A DNA stretch of 64,000 nucleotides from Niastella vici (GCF_002077945.1 NZ_LVYD01000001.1:62001-126000); one strand, 5' to 3'. Counted from the first letter of the stretch, positions 15,733-25,669 are shown. Notes: generated by a model from the letters alone, not told the origin. Numbers and translations: made by a program.

Positions 15733-18504
15733 TTACTGTATCAATAGGGTGTGCGTCAGTTTTTTATTTCCATCACTCCATACCAGTTTATATACACCGG
15801 CATGTAATTCACCTACCTGCACGGTTGTTTGTGTAGCGTTACTGGCCACAACCATTTTTCTTACTATGCGGCCCGAAATATCGATCAACTGCAAGCTGGT
15901 GCGGTGATCAGTAGCCGGTTGTTGCCAAACCACATAATGGCTTGCCGGGTTAGGGTACATCCTGAATGCTTTGGCTGTGGTCAATGTAGTATTGTTATTA
16001 ATTCCTGCCCGGGTATTCACGAACAATGTGTCAGTTATGGTGCTGTCACCAACAAACGTAAAGCCGGCTTTGCAAGCGGAGCCTGTAGGTGCAAATACGC
16101 ATACTGCACCGGTTCCGCCAGTATCAACTCTGGCCTTGATAACAGTGTCTGAATAATGCCATATGCTATCGGCCGGTATTCCACCAAATTGCACCTGATT
16201 AACTCCGGTAAGATGTTTACCAAAGATGGTCACTACGGTTCCTTTTTGGCCGAAGGTGGGCGTAAAGTTGGTTATTACGGGAACCGTTGTTGTATCAGGT
16301 ATACTTGTACTGTCTTTGATAAATGTAAAGCCAGCTTTTGAAGCGGTACCCAAAGGCGTGGTCACTGATACGTTACCAGTGGCGCCTGTATCTACGATCG
16401 CTATTATTAGCGTATCGTTCTTAAACGTGATGCTATCGGCTGGTATACCACCAAAACTTACTGCATTTGCGTTTGTAAATTTGGAACCCAGAATGAACAC
16501 CTTCGTACCCTTGCGACCGCTTGTTGGCGTAAAGGACGTAATTACCGGTGCTGCAGTGGTATCAGGAATGGTATCCTTTATAAACGTGAAACCGGATTTT
16601 GTTGCTGTACCATAAGGCGTGGTCACCGATACGTTACCGGTGGCGCCTGTATCTACGATCGCTATTATTAGCGTATCGTTCTTAAACGTGATGCTATCGG
16701 CTGGCACGCCACCAAAACTTACTGCATTTGCGTTTGTAAATTTGGAACCCAGAATGAACACCTTCGTACCCTTGCTGCCGCTTGTTGGCGTAAAGGATGT
16801 AATTACCGGTGCTGCTGTAGTATCAGGAATGGTATCCCTGATAAAGGTAAAGCCAGGTTTTGTTGCTGTACCATAAGGCGTGGTCACTGATACGTTACCA
16901 GTGGCGCCTGTATCTACTATTGCCCTGATTGCGGTATCAGTCACAAACACGATACTATCAGCCAGCACACCACCAAAACTCACGGCAGTGGCGCCAGTGA
17001 AATGGGAACCAAAAATGGTTACCCCGGTGCCTTTATGTGCACTTGTTGGCGTAAAGCTGGTAATCACTGGTACAGGACCAGTTTGGGTATTTCTGAAAAT
17101 GGAAACTTTGCTATAACTATTGGTAGCTGTTATATCGGGTTTGCCATCGTTGTTCAGGTCACCGATAGCAACCCCTGTAGGACCAGCGCCCAATGAAAAA
17201 TCGTACCGGTTGTTGAGCAGGATACTATCGCCTGAGCTGGCGTTCTGCAATAAAGTAAGCACATAAATTGAATCGGAAACCACGGCCACATCGGCTTTAC
17301 CATCCCCGTTCAGATCGCCAATGCTAATACCCCTTGACTGTGGGCCGGTAGTGAAATCTTTTCTAACATCAAGCGAAATGCTGCCGGCAGTACTTATATT
17401 CCTGTAAACAGATAAAAAGTGAGAGCCATAATGTGAAAAAACAATATCGGGCTTACCGTCGCCATTCAGATCGGCAATGGCAATATTGCCGGGGTAGCTG
17501 CCCGCAGTATAATTTGTTTTACTTAATGAGATACTTCCGGGAGAACTGAGATTTTTCCATACTGAAATAGTGCCTAAAAAGTTAGCGGTCACTACCTCGG
17601 GTTTTCCATCATTATCAAGATCGCCAATAGCCACTTCATCGGCACGGTCGAACGTACTGAAATCTACTTTTGCCGCAAATGTGACGGCGAACCCAGTGGT
17701 AGTGTTCCTAAAAACGGAGATCAGGCCGCTATTGCTGGAAGTTGTAACCAGGTCGGGTTTACCGTCCCCATCCACATCGGCGATCGCAACGCCTACCGAA
17801 TTTGATCCACACACGTAGGTGGTGGTATCAAATCGTATAGTATCATTTATAGATTTATTCGTATATACCGTTACGGTATTGGAACCAAAGCTGGTTACCG
17901 CTGCATCCAGCCTTCCATCACCATTCAGATCGCCGGTAGCGATACCAAAAGGTTGAGAACCTTGCGGAATATTTCTATACAACACCAATTTAACAGGTCC
18001 GCCGGGAGTGCCATTGTTTCTGTAAACAGAAACAACATTGGAGCTCTGATTAGTTACCATCAGATCGGCCCGGCCATCACGGTTAAAATCAGCAATGGCA
18101 ATATTCCTTGGATTGCCCAAACCAGTAAGATCGGCCTGGCGTGTAAATGCGGTTGAATCGAACGGCGTGTGGCCATAGGCAAAAGTTACAGTGAACGCCA
18201 ACCGCGAATAGGCTGTGAGCCGGTTCGATGTTACCGTAATGGGCGCATATGTGGCGCCTGCCGGTACCGTAACCGTGAGGGATGTGGCTGAAACGGATTG
18301 CAGTGTTGCCCGCACTGCACCAAAATAAACAATGTTGCTATCGGACAAGGTATTAAACCCTGTACCGGTGATGGTCACCGATGTTCCAACAGGCCCCGAA
18401 GTGGGGCTGAAAGAATTAATGACCGGTTGAGCCAATACTGCATGGCTAAAGAATAGTAAAATAATTCCTACACTTCTTTTCAGTGCGAGGTAAACATTAC
18501 TCAT
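15733..18504 (-). CDS. T9SS-secreted VCBS/FG-GAP and IPT/TIG repeat surface protein
   Basis: This 923-residue protein has a signal peptide (IILLFFSHAVLAQ, cleavage near residue 25) and one IPT/TIG domain (about 27-105, SFSPTSGPVGTSVTITG). Six or seven FG-GAP/VCBS-like units follow, with motifs such as IAIADFNRDGRADL, IGDLNGDGKADV and IGDLNNDGKPDI (about 120-470), as expected for a calcium-binding beta propeller. Four more IPT-type domains (about 475-830) follow. The end is a type IX sorting domain beginning near FRMYPNPASHYV (about 845-923), which directs export through the outer membrane. A cell-surface adhesin or glycan-binding role is plausible but not shown. Three of the IPT units are almost identical at DNA level. 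Confidence 0.88.
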   Translation of the reverse strand: MSNVYLALKRSVGIILLFFSHAVLAQPVINSFSPTSGPVGTSVTITGTGFNTLSDSNIVYFGAVRATLQSVSATSLTVTVPAGATYAPITVTSNRLTAYSRLAFTVTFAYGHTPFDSTAFTRQADLTGLGNPRNIAIADFNRDGRADLMVTNQSSNVVSVYRNNGTPGGPVKLVLYRNIPQGSQPFGIATGDLNGDGRLDAAVTSFGSNTVTVYTNKSINDTIRFDTTTYVCGSNSVGVAIADVDGDGKPDLVTTSSNSGLISVFRNTTTGFAVTFAAKVDFSTFDRADEVAIGDLDNDGKPEVVTANFLGTISVWKNLSSPGSISLSKTNYTAGSYPGNIAIADLNGDGKPDIVFSHYGSHFLSVYRNISTAGSISLDVRKDFTTGPQSRGISIGDLNGDGKADVAVVSDSIYVLTLLQNASSGDSILLNNRYDFSLGAGPTGVAIGDLNNDGKPDITATNSYSKVSIFRNTQTGPVPVITSFTPTSAHKGTGVTIFGSHFTGATAVSFGGVLADSIVFVTDTAIRAIVDTGATGNVSVTTPYGTATKPGFTFIRDTIPDTTAAPVITSFTPTSGSKGTKVFILGSKFTNANAVSFGGVPADSITFKNDTLIIAIVDTGATGNVSVTTPYGTATKSGFTFIKDTIPDTTAAPVITSFTPTSGRKGTKVFILGSKFTNANAVSFGGIPADSITFKNDTLIIAIVDTGATGNVSVTTPLGTASKAGFTFIKDSTSIPDTTTVPVITNFTPTFGQKGTVVTIFGKHLTGVNQVQFGGIPADSIWHYSDTVIKARVDTGGTGAVCVFAPTGSACKAGFTFVGDSTITDTLFVNTRAGINNNTTLTTAKAFRMYPNPASHYVVWQQPATDHRTSLQLIDISGRIVRKMVVASNATQTTVQVGELHAGVYKLVWSDGNKKLTHTLLIQ
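16353..16960. repeat. 261-bp in-frame direct repeats (IPT units)
   Basis: Blocks beginning GTCACTGATA or GTCACCGATA recur at 16361, 16622 and 16883, a period of exactly 261 bp (87 codons). The first two copies are nearly identical over most of the unit and the third is diverging. The repeat encodes one IPT/TIG domain each. Such identity indicates recent duplication or gene conversion and allows copy-number change. Confidence 0.85.
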
Positions 18505-18794
18505 AGATAAAGTTTATGTGATTTAAAAAAATAAATGACATGAACGCCAGGTAAAAGCGTTGCACTATAATCCACCTATTCCCTTAATGCCGTCTGATTA
18601 AATAATGAAAAGTCGCCGAAGACCAGTATAGAAGATTTTTTACTTAAGTGAAGTTACTGACGGGAGGCAAGTTAGCAATTAGAAAAGGTATTCTTGTTAA
18701 AAGGTTAACAAATACTTTTACCATCACCGTTACTAACCAGGCGAAGACAAAAGGGAGACATTAATTGCCCCTATTACAGAACAGGATATATATT

Positions 18795-19337
18795 TTACAA
18801 CAATTGATGCGTGTCTTTCAGTATTCCCATTACAAAAATACTTTGTGTATGGCTGATGCCTTTTACCATGCTTAATTTATGCAGGTAAAAATCATGATAG
18901 CTTTCCATATTCTCGCTAACAATTTTTAGCATAAAATCAAATTGCCCTGAAATGTTATAACATTCCAGCACTTCTTTAAATCCTGTTACTGCATCAATAA
19001 ATACCCGGGCAATTTTACGGTTATGTTCCTTTAATGAAATATAACATATGACCATGATGCCTTTTTGCACCTTACGATGATCGATGAGGGTGGCGTATTG
19101 TTTAATAACACCGTTTGCCTCCATGCGTTTTATACGCTCATGTACAGGAGTAGGGCTCAGGTGAACACTGGCAGCTATTTCGCGTACGGTCAGTTTTGCA
19201 TTCTGCTGCAGCAATCGCAGAATGGCATAATCCTTTTCATCGAGGGCGATGGGCGTGGTGGCCGCTTGTTCTGTTTTAGCCGGTATGCGCATGGGAAACT
19301 GTTTATTTGTTCTTTTATCGACGTTAAATTTACTCAT
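18795..19337 (-). CDS. Lrp/AsnC family transcriptional regulator
   Basis: From the ATG at 19337 the protein has 180 residues: a short basic leader and an AsnC-type helix-turn-helix (ILRLLQQNAKLTVREIAASV, then HLSPTPVHERIKRMEANGVI). The C-terminal RAM ligand-binding domain (about residues 85-175) includes VLECYNISGQFDFMLKIV. Members sense amino acids and act as dimers or octamers. The longer frame from 19394 overlaps the divergent gene's promoter and is not used; a Met at 19292 is another possible start. It is divergently transcribed from an MFS exporter with a 75-base shared region carrying an inverted repeat, so it probably regulates that transporter. Confidence 0.9.
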   Translation of the reverse strand: MSKFNVDKRTNKQFPMRIPAKTEQAATTPIALDEKDYAILRLLQQNAKLTVREIAASVHLSPTPVHERIKRMEANGVIKQYATLIDHRKVQKGIMVICYISLKEHNRKIARVFIDAVTGFKEVLECYNISGQFDFMLKIVSENMESYHDFYLHKLSMVKGISHTQSIFVMGILKDTHQLL

Positions 19338-19404
19338 TTGTTCTAAATTATTAATACTTAAACGTACAAACAAAGCATATAAATAGATTTGCACAGAACA
19401 AATG
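19335..19404. promoter_or_regulatory. inverted repeat in the Lrp/MFS divergent promoter
   Basis: CATTTGTTCT (19335-19344) and AGAACAAATG (19395-19404) are exact reverse complements with centres 60 bp apart. The right arm lies just after a -7-like TAGATTTG (19384-19391) for the MFS gene, and the left arm covers the start codon of the Lrp gene. Lrp-type proteins often bind several sites and wrap DNA; binding here is inferred. Confidence 0.5.
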
Positions 19405-19412
19405 AGGCCAAG

Positions 19413-20774
19413 ATGCGAAGAAAACAGATCATTCTATTGGTAGCTTCTACTGCTATATTTTTTGAGGCGCTGGATATTGCCATCCTTAACCTGGCCATTC
19501 CATTAATGCAACAACAATTTCATCTGGATGCCGAAACCATACAATGGGTTCAAACCGTATACGTACTTTTTTATGGCGGTTTCCTGGTGATAGGGGGTAA
19601 ACTATGCGATACCATTGGCCGCAAAACCATTTTCCTTGCAGGGGCTTCTCTTTTCCTGTTCACTTCGCTGGGCGCCGGCTTCTCCAACACCTTTATACAG
19701 TTAACTGCTTTCAGGGCATTGCAGGGACTGGCAGCAGCCATGGTAATGCCATCAGCGCTATCGATCATAACAAATACATTTACCGAACCGGCAGAACGCA
19801 ACCGGTCCATAAGCATCTTCAGTTCTTTCGCGGCCATTGGTTCGGGGTGCGGACTGGCGCTTGGTGGTATAGTAGCAACTTACTTAGGCTGGCAATGGAT
19901 CTTTTTTATCAACGTGCCGGTGATCACCGCAGCATTGATACTGGCTTACCGGTATATCGACAAAGATGTGGTGAACAAACAACAGCCACTTCCTGATATT
20001 GTCTCCAGCATTCTGTTAACATTGATGATTGTGCTGCTCTCCTATGTAGTGCATCACCTGCCGGGTTTCTCAAAAAACTACAGGCTGTTACTTTCATTTG
20101 TAATATTGATCATTGCTGCCGGGTTTATTTTCAAACGCCGCGAACGCACCCTGCAACAACCACTCATCGATCTCACTTTATTCCGGAGCACGGGTACAAT
20201 TACAGGTAATAGCATAACTGTTCTATTAGGCGCCTTCTTTTTAAGCTACCTGTTCTTATTATCACTGGTATTGCAGCACAATATGCATTTGAGTGCAGCC
20301 AACGCCGGCTTGCTGCTCTTTCCGTTTAGCCTGCTGTCATTCTTTGTATCGCGCTATGCGGTTCCTGCCCTGTTTAAAAAAATGACGGTATTACAAACCG
20401 GCATCATGGGCATGGGTCTCATGCTTTCAGGCGCCTTGCTGTTGATGGCGTCAATTATTTTTAACCACAACCTGCCGCTGATCTTATTATCAATAGCCTG
20501 TGTTACCGGCAGTGGCATGTCGGTTTGCTATCCCAGTTTAACGGCGCTGGCCATACGCGATATTCCTCTTACGCAACAGGGCGTAGCGGCCGGCATTTGC
20601 ACCACTTCCTATTTTATTGGCGCCGGCCTGGGTCTCTCGCTGTTATCGCTGGGTATGCAATTATTAACAGCAGCAACCGATACCGTCAATCATATTCCGG
20701 TATTATTGATAAGCTTCTTTGCGTTGCCGGGCCTGGTTTGGTTGTTATTAGTAAGGAAACGAATTTCCCATTAA
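19413..20774 (+). CDS. MFS transporter, DHA2 (EmrB/QacA-like) drug exporter family
   Basis: This 453-residue inner-membrane protein has about 14 hydrophobic segments, as usual for the DHA2 group. Visible motifs are the GGKLCDTIGRKTIF motif A (after helix 2), FRALQGLAAAMVMPSAL, and the motif C-like GSGCGLALGGIVATYLGWQWIFFINVP in the fifth helix, which marks drug:proton antiporters. The ATG at 19413 is used; the longer frame starts at a TTG inside the promoter. Substrate unknown. Control by the divergent Lrp/AsnC regulator is likely, which for this pairing often means export of amino acids or related toxic compounds. Confidence 0.88.
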   Translation: MRRKQIILLVASTAIFFEALDIAILNLAIPLMQQQFHLDAETIQWVQTVYVLFYGGFLVIGGKLCDTIGRKTIFLAGASLFLFTSLGAGFSNTFIQLTAFRALQGLAAAMVMPSALSIITNTFTEPAERNRSISIFSSFAAIGSGCGLALGGIVATYLGWQWIFFINVPVITAALILAYRYIDKDVVNKQQPLPDIVSSILLTLMIVLLSYVVHHLPGFSKNYRLLLSFVILIIAAGFIFKRRERTLQQPLIDLTLFRSTGTITGNSITVLLGAFFLSYLFLLSLVLQHNMHLSAANAGLLLFPFSLLSFFVSRYAVPALFKKMTVLQTGIMGMGLMLSGALLLMASIIFNHNLPLILLSIACVTGSGMSVCYPSLTALAIRDIPLTQQGVAAGICTTSYFIGAGLGLSLLSLGMQLLTAATDTVNHIPVLLISFFALPGLVWLLLVRKRISH

Positions 20775-20786
20775 CATGGGCTCACC

Positions 20787-23700
20787 TTAAAAAATAAACC
20801 TTAACCCCACCTGCATTTGCCAGCGTGAAGGCAGATCGGGACTGGCGGTGAAGGTGGACGTTAACGAAGGATCAAATTGATAAACCGGTGCGTTGTTATT
20901 ATAAGTGACCGATAATGGTTGAAAATAGCCCGATGTAGTGGCATATTTTACCACTCCCCAGTTGCTGCTTATCAAATTTCCGATGTTTACAAAATCGATA
21001 CTCACCTGCCACGTCTTTGGTTTCTTTGTTGGTGAAAATATGATGTCCTGCAGAATGCGCAGGTCAACCTGGCTTAACCAGGGATTTTCGCCGGCATACT
21101 TTTCAGTATATTCTCCGCGATGTTTACGGAGGTATTTGTCGTTGCCAATAAAAGTTTTGAATGCCTGCCGTTGCGCCGCAGCATCCTTAATATTTCCATT
21201 CACATCGGTCAACGGAGCAAACTGCATATTATCGATCTCGGCATTTGTAGGCACATACAACAGGTCGTTCGTAGCTGTTCCATCATTGTTGATATCGCCG
21301 CCATATACATAGGCAAAACGGTTACCCGAATTCCAGGAACCGAACAGGGAAATAGTTGTGGCCGCGTATCCACTATAAATGAATTTTTTCGAAAAGGCAG
21401 CTACAATTCGATGGGTATTGCCATACAGGGAACGCGACAAAACCGCCTTATTGGAATTGTTTAGGATCGGGTTTCTATCAAATGCATCGCTCGATATTTC
21501 TGCAGAAATAGAACTGGCATCTTTTGCGATCAGGTAATTGTAACCGGCCATGGCATAGAAACCGCTCCCAAAGCTTTGCTGTGCCTGGAAAGTAGCATTG
21601 AACTGATAACCCACACTGGTATTGGTAAATGCATAGGTATTTGCAGCGCCCTGGTCGGCCGGCAGGTATACTTTACGCTTATCGCCGGTGCCGGAATTCA
21701 GGGTTCCGGTTGGTGTTCCCAGCTTATAGTTGCGTACCATCATTCCATTTACATCTTTTGTATACGCCACATCTACGGTAAAGATTGTTCCAAACGGCAT
21801 CCTGATATCGGTGCCCAGATTTGACCGCCAAACCTGCGGCCATTTAAAATCGCGGGCGGTAACATTATAGAAAAAACTGTAGGGGTTACCAATATGATTT
21901 CCGAGCCATACAAAAGGGAAACGGCCGGTAAACAAACCGGTACCACCACGCACCTGTACTTTTTTATCACCTGTTACGTCCCAATTAAAACCAAGGCGGG
22001 GCGATAATAATGGTTTCTTTTGTGGCAAACGGGTATTGTCCACATCTTTGCCGGGGCCATTAGTAAGCGATTTTCCATTTTCATCGAACAGCGTTAGATT
22101 GTCTTTATTTGGCAATGTGGGTTTGCCTTCATCATATTTTCCGCCGAAAGTACCATCTGCATTCATTACCGGATTGCGATAACTGGCATTAAAGTAAAAA
22201 GGTATATCCATGCGCAAACCAGCTGTGAGGCGGAAATGTTCTGTCATTTGCCATTCATCCTGCAGGTATGCCGATAGCTGGCCCACGGTTAAATAATACC
22301 AGGTCCACTGGCCGGCAATTCCGCGATTGCGGGCATAATTCACATCAACATCCAGCGGATAAGCGCCAAAAACGTATTTACCGCTTACCGGTACACTGTC
22401 AATGAAAGTTTTTATATCGGCATCTGAAAACAGGGTGGCGCCATAACCGGTCAAATTAAATGAGTTCGCAAACTTGAACGATTCAAAAGAAGCGCCGGCC
22501 GTTATAGTATGATCCTTAAAGAACATATTGAAGTTGTCAGTTACCTGAAAGGCATCCTGGTTAAGGCGGTTGTTGATGGAAAATGGTTCATGGCCCGCAA
22601 TTATATACCGCACTCCGTTCTTGTCAATATTAATGACCGGGAATGGCGCTGAAAATGGATTGCGTTTATCTCTGAATGTTGTATACACCACCCGCAGCTT
22701 ATTGGCATAATCGGGCCCCAATGTCGACTTCAGCTCGGCGCCAAATGATTGCAATTTGTTCACTATTTCATAACCCGAATTTCTGAATTGCAGCGTGGTG
22801 AAATCGGGACCACGCCGGCCAATGGCACTGGGGTGCGCCGGTTTATCCTTATGGGCATCCAATCCATTATAGGTAAAAGACAGGCGATGTTTGGGGTTTA
22901 TATTCCAGTCGAGCTTAACAAGCCATTTATAATTTGTTTGGTCAAGCGTAAAGTGCTGATAAGGCCCTGTTTCATAATTAAATTTCGATTTCAAAATAGA
23001 GCTTACCTGTTGCAGGTCTGTCTCCAGCACCCGGCTTGTATTTGATTTGCCCGCATTGCCGCTGTTTTGGGCCACATAGGAAGATGCTTCATCTTTCCGT
23101 TGATCCGTTTCAAAACTTATAAAATAGAATAACTTGTTTTTCATAACGGGGCCGCCCAGTGAAAAACCGGCCTGCCATTGTTTCAGATCGGGCAATACCA
23201 GCTTGTTATCTTCAATCTTCGATCCGGTGAGTGATTGGTTGCGGTAAAAGCCATAAACGGTTCCCGAAACATTATTACTCCCCGATTTAGTAACGGTATT
23301 AACCCCTGCGCCGGTGAACCCAGCCTGTGTAACATCATAAGGGGCAATGTTCACCTGTATCTGGTCAATGGCGTCGAGAGAAATGGGCTGGGCGCCGGTT
23401 TGTCCGCCCGGTGTGGGCGCATCCAGCCCGAACGGATTATTAAACACGGCCCCATCCAGTGAAAAGTTATTGTACTGTCCGTTTCGGCCAGCAAAGGAAA
23501 GACCATTATAGGTAAAAGAAGCGGAAGGCGTTAACCGCAGGTAATCGTCGGCAGAACGGGAAATAGTTGGCAATGCCCGTATGAGCCGGCTGTTGATATT
23601 CACAGAGGCGCCGGTCTTTTTATTATCAAAGATGGCCCCTCTGCCCGTCACCGTTACTTCCTTGAGCTCACCGGCCTTTTCTTTCAACTGAATCTCAACT

Positions 23701-24020
23701 GAATTGTTTTGCCCCAGTTCAAGGATAACGTTATCAGTAACCGATGATTGGTAATTTATAAAGGAAACGGTAATAGTATAAGGACCGCCCACCCGTAAAT
23801 TGGTAAGGGTAAACCGGCCATCGCCTTTTGTGGCCAGCGCCTGTTTGAAACCCGCATCGGCAAACTCAACCACCACCGTTGCACCTGGCAAAGGCGTGCC
23901 TTTGGGGTCTTTAACAATACCACTAAGCGTTGCCGTGGTAACCTGGGAAAGTAAAACGGGAGAGCAAAGTAAAAACAAGAGCAGCGTAAGCGCATAGTGT
24001 TTGTGAAAATCCTTTCTCAT
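20787..24020 (-). CDS. TonB-dependent receptor, Oar-like, with carboxypeptidase-regulatory N-terminal domain
   Basis: This 1077-residue outer-membrane protein has a signal peptide (ALTLLLFLLCSPVLLSQ). A CarboxypepD_reg-like beta sandwich follows (about 33-112, LSGIVKDPKGTPLPGATVVV), then a plug domain (about 120-250, with FAGRNGQYNNFSLDGAVFNN and GAGVNTVTKSGSNNVSG). The long 22-strand barrel ends in MQVGLRFIF with a terminal Phe. The DGAVFNNPFGLD segment and the lack of a SusD partner place it with Oar-like receptors rather than SusC. These import or bind large ligands, or help surface protein handling, using TonB energy. The ligand is unknown. It is convergent with the MFS gene (12-base gap). 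Confidence 0.9.
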   Translation of the reverse strand: MRKDFHKHYALTLLLFLLCSPVLLSQVTTATLSGIVKDPKGTPLPGATVVVEFADAGFKQALATKGDGRFTLTNLRVGGPYTITVSFINYQSSVTDNVILELGQNNSVEIQLKEKAGELKEVTVTGRGAIFDNKKTGASVNINSRLIRALPTISRSADDYLRLTPSASFTYNGLSFAGRNGQYNNFSLDGAVFNNPFGLDAPTPGGQTGAQPISLDAIDQIQVNIAPYDVTQAGFTGAGVNTVTKSGSNNVSGTVYGFYRNQSLTGSKIEDNKLVLPDLKQWQAGFSLGGPVMKNKLFYFISFETDQRKDEASSYVAQNSGNAGKSNTSRVLETDLQQVSSILKSKFNYETGPYQHFTLDQTNYKWLVKLDWNINPKHRLSFTYNGLDAHKDKPAHPSAIGRRGPDFTTLQFRNSGYEIVNKLQSFGAELKSTLGPDYANKLRVVYTTFRDKRNPFSAPFPVINIDKNGVRYIIAGHEPFSINNRLNQDAFQVTDNFNMFFKDHTITAGASFESFKFANSFNLTGYGATLFSDADIKTFIDSVPVSGKYVFGAYPLDVDVNYARNRGIAGQWTWYYLTVGQLSAYLQDEWQMTEHFRLTAGLRMDIPFYFNASYRNPVMNADGTFGGKYDEGKPTLPNKDNLTLFDENGKSLTNGPGKDVDNTRLPQKKPLLSPRLGFNWDVTGDKKVQVRGGTGLFTGRFPFVWLGNHIGNPYSFFYNVTARDFKWPQVWRSNLGTDIRMPFGTIFTVDVAYTKDVNGMMVRNYKLGTPTGTLNSGTGDKRKVYLPADQGAANTYAFTNTSVGYQFNATFQAQQSFGSGFYAMAGYNYLIAKDASSISAEISSDAFDRNPILNNSNKAVLSRSLYGNTHRIVAAFSKKFIYSGYAATTISLFGSWNSGNRFAYVYGGDINNDGTATNDLLYVPTNAEIDNMQFAPLTDVNGNIKDAAAQRQAFKTFIGNDKYLRKHRGEYTEKYAGENPWLSQVDLRILQDIIFSPTKKPKTWQVSIDFVNIGNLISSNWGVVKYATTSGYFQPLSVTYNNNAPVYQFDPSLTSTFTASPDLPSRWQMQVGLRFIF

Positions 24021-24381
24021 AGCAGTAATTTTAAATTTATGAAAAGCAGTACCGGGTACTGTTTATTCCAGGAATTGGAGGAAGGGGGTCGGGAAATAGC
24101 CTATAAGCCCATTTTCAATGGCCGGCAAATGAGATACAGATTAAACAAGCCCGTTAATTTTTACAGAAGGTAGCTGCCGGATCTGCAGTTGGATAAAGGG
24201 AGGTCCCTTGCGTTGTTTCGTGGTTCACAACCCGGACAGTTGAAGCTAACAGTATCCTAATTTAAGCAAAATAAATTGATTTATTGCACGATAGGGGCGA
24301 GTGGTATTTTCTAGCAAGGATTTTGCATATAGTTTCAAAACGCCCTGTAAAAACAGGTTGCGCCCCTTAAAAGTCAATAAT
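24021..24381. other. divergent intergenic region
   Basis: This 361-base region between the Oar-like receptor (minus) and a small secreted protein (plus) must carry both promoters. It holds a small hairpin, CCTGTAAAAACAGG (24343-24356), 25 bases before the plus-strand ATG. No other structure or coding frame is supported. Confidence 0.35.
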
Positions 24382-24879
24382 ATGAAAAAGATCAGTTTTT
24401 TTGTAGCATTCCTATGCCTGGCATCCGTATCCATGGCCCAATTAAAAACTTCTGTTGCTGCCTGCCCCCCTTTTGAAGTAGACATCCTTGATGGAAAAGT
24501 GAATGGGTTTAAGGCAAATACGATCGCCGGTATGATCAAAAACAAATGGCCCTGCTTTAGCAGTGTTACTACCGACAGCGCTAAATGCGGCGAAGGTGTC
24601 TTTTATAAAGACAAAGGCATTTCGTTTTTTACCAGCCGTGACTATGTGGAAATTACGGAGGGCTTTAAGGGAAAACTCAGTATTCCTTTACTGGGAGCTG
24701 CCCGTGGAAGTTTATTCAAGACCCTGGGAAATCCCAAAATGAAAGATGCTACCTGGGATGCCTATCAAACAAATTATGGTTGCCTGGTACTGCATTTTAA
24801 TAAAGCCAATAAAGTGCGGTTAATACAGTTCAGCACCAATGGAACTGAGACTTTGCAATTGTGTGAACAAGCGAAGTAA
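24382..24879 (+). CDS. small secreted hypothetical protein
   Basis: From the ATG at 24382 the protein has 165 residues with a clear signal peptide (KKISFFVAFLCLASVSMAQ, cleavage after about residue 20). The mature part has five cysteines, including the ACPPFEVDILDGKVNG start and KWPCFSS, KCGEG, YGCLV and LCEQ blocks, so disulfides in the periplasm or outside are possible. No named domain is recognised. An upstream in-frame GTG at 24301 is unlikely, as it would put 27 residues before the signal peptide. It is followed by a strong terminator, so it is a single-gene unit. Confidence 0.7.
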   Translation: MKKISFFVAFLCLASVSMAQLKTSVAACPPFEVDILDGKVNGFKANTIAGMIKNKWPCFSSVTTDSAKCGEGVFYKDKGISFFTSRDYVEITEGFKGKLSIPLLGAARGSLFKTLGNPKMKDATWDAYQTNYGCLVLHFNKANKVRLIQFSTNGTETLQLCEQAK

Positions 24880-24903
24880 TAATTATATGCTTTATGGTTC
24901 AGA

Positions 24904-24942
24904 AGCAGGAAGTAAGAAAAAATGGTTTTCCTACTTCCTGCT
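24904..24942 (+). terminator. terminator after the small secreted protein gene
   Basis: A 17-base arm starting AGCAGGAAGTAAG (24904-24920) pairs with 24926-24942 with one G-T type mismatch over an AATGG loop. A T-rich tract follows on the plus strand. It lies between convergent genes. Confidence 0.85.
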
Positions 24943-24958
24943 TTTTATTTATACCAGC

Positions 24959-25669
24959 TTAGGCATTAAGCACCCTGAGAAATTGCTGCTTGTAGTTCCT
25001 TCCGATAGGCAATGAAAAAGATTGCACATTCACTTCTTCATTATTGTAGCTTACGATCTTATCGACCGATATGATGTACGATTTATGAATACGTACGAAT
25101 TTGTTTTCGGGTAATTTCTCTTCCATATACCCGATGCGCTGGTAAGTGATAACACTTCGGCCTGGCGTTATTATTTTCACATAGTCCTTTATACTTTCGA
25201 TATAAATGATCTCTTTCAAAAATATTTTCACCAGTTCTTTGTTCGCCTTGAAATACATATAGGCCTTTTCAAATGCTTCTTCTTTATTTTCCACGGCGGC
25301 CGGCTGTTTCAGGATATTATATTGGTGAAATTTTGAGATCGATTTCAGAAATCGTTCAAACGAAATGGGCTTTACCAGGTAATCGAGCACATCGAGCTCA
25401 AAACCTTCCACTGCAAATTCGCGATAGGCCGTGGTAAGAATAATGCGCGGCCGTTCCTGCAGCGATTTTATCAGTTCCAGTCCGTTCATGCGGGGCATCT
25501 GGATATCGAGGAAAAGAATATTTACCGGATTTTTTTGAAGAAAGGCAAAAGCTTCCAGCGCATTTCCGCATTGGCCTGTTATTTCCATGTCATCCATTTT
25601 TTCAATGTACGACGTCAACAGTTCCCTGGCAGGCGGCTCGTCATCTACTATCAGGCATTGTATTTTCAC
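24959..25669 (-). CDS. LytTR-type response regulator
   Basis: This 236-residue protein has a receiver domain (residues 3-118) with acidic pocket D9-D10, phospho-acceptor Asp55 in FLDIQMPRMNG, Thr in TTAYREFA and Lys in YLVKPISFERF. The C-terminal LytTR DNA-binding domain (about 130-234) includes IIYIESIKDYVKII and VRIHKSYIISVDKI. It begins 1 base after the end of the histidine kinase gene, so the two form a translationally linked two-component system. LytTR proteins bind two direct-repeat sites. The target genes are not evident nearby. Confidence 0.93.
   Translation of the reverse strand: MKIQCLIVDDEPPARELLTSYIEKMDDMEITGQCGNALEAFAFLQKNPVNILFLDIQMPRMNGLELIKSLQERPRIILTTAYREFAVEGFELDVLDYLVKPISFERFLKSISKFHQYNILKQPAAVENKEEAFEKAYMYFKANKELVKIFLKEIIYIESIKDYVKIITPGRSVITYQRIGYMEEKLPENKFVRIHKSYIISVDKIVSYNNEEVNVQSFSLPIGRNYKQQFLRVLNA

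Noticed and set aside
16226-17116. Plus-strand frames with repeated MVTDTLPVAPVST peptides
   Set aside because: They are the complement of the 261-bp IPT repeats in the T9SS protein and repeat only because that gene does.
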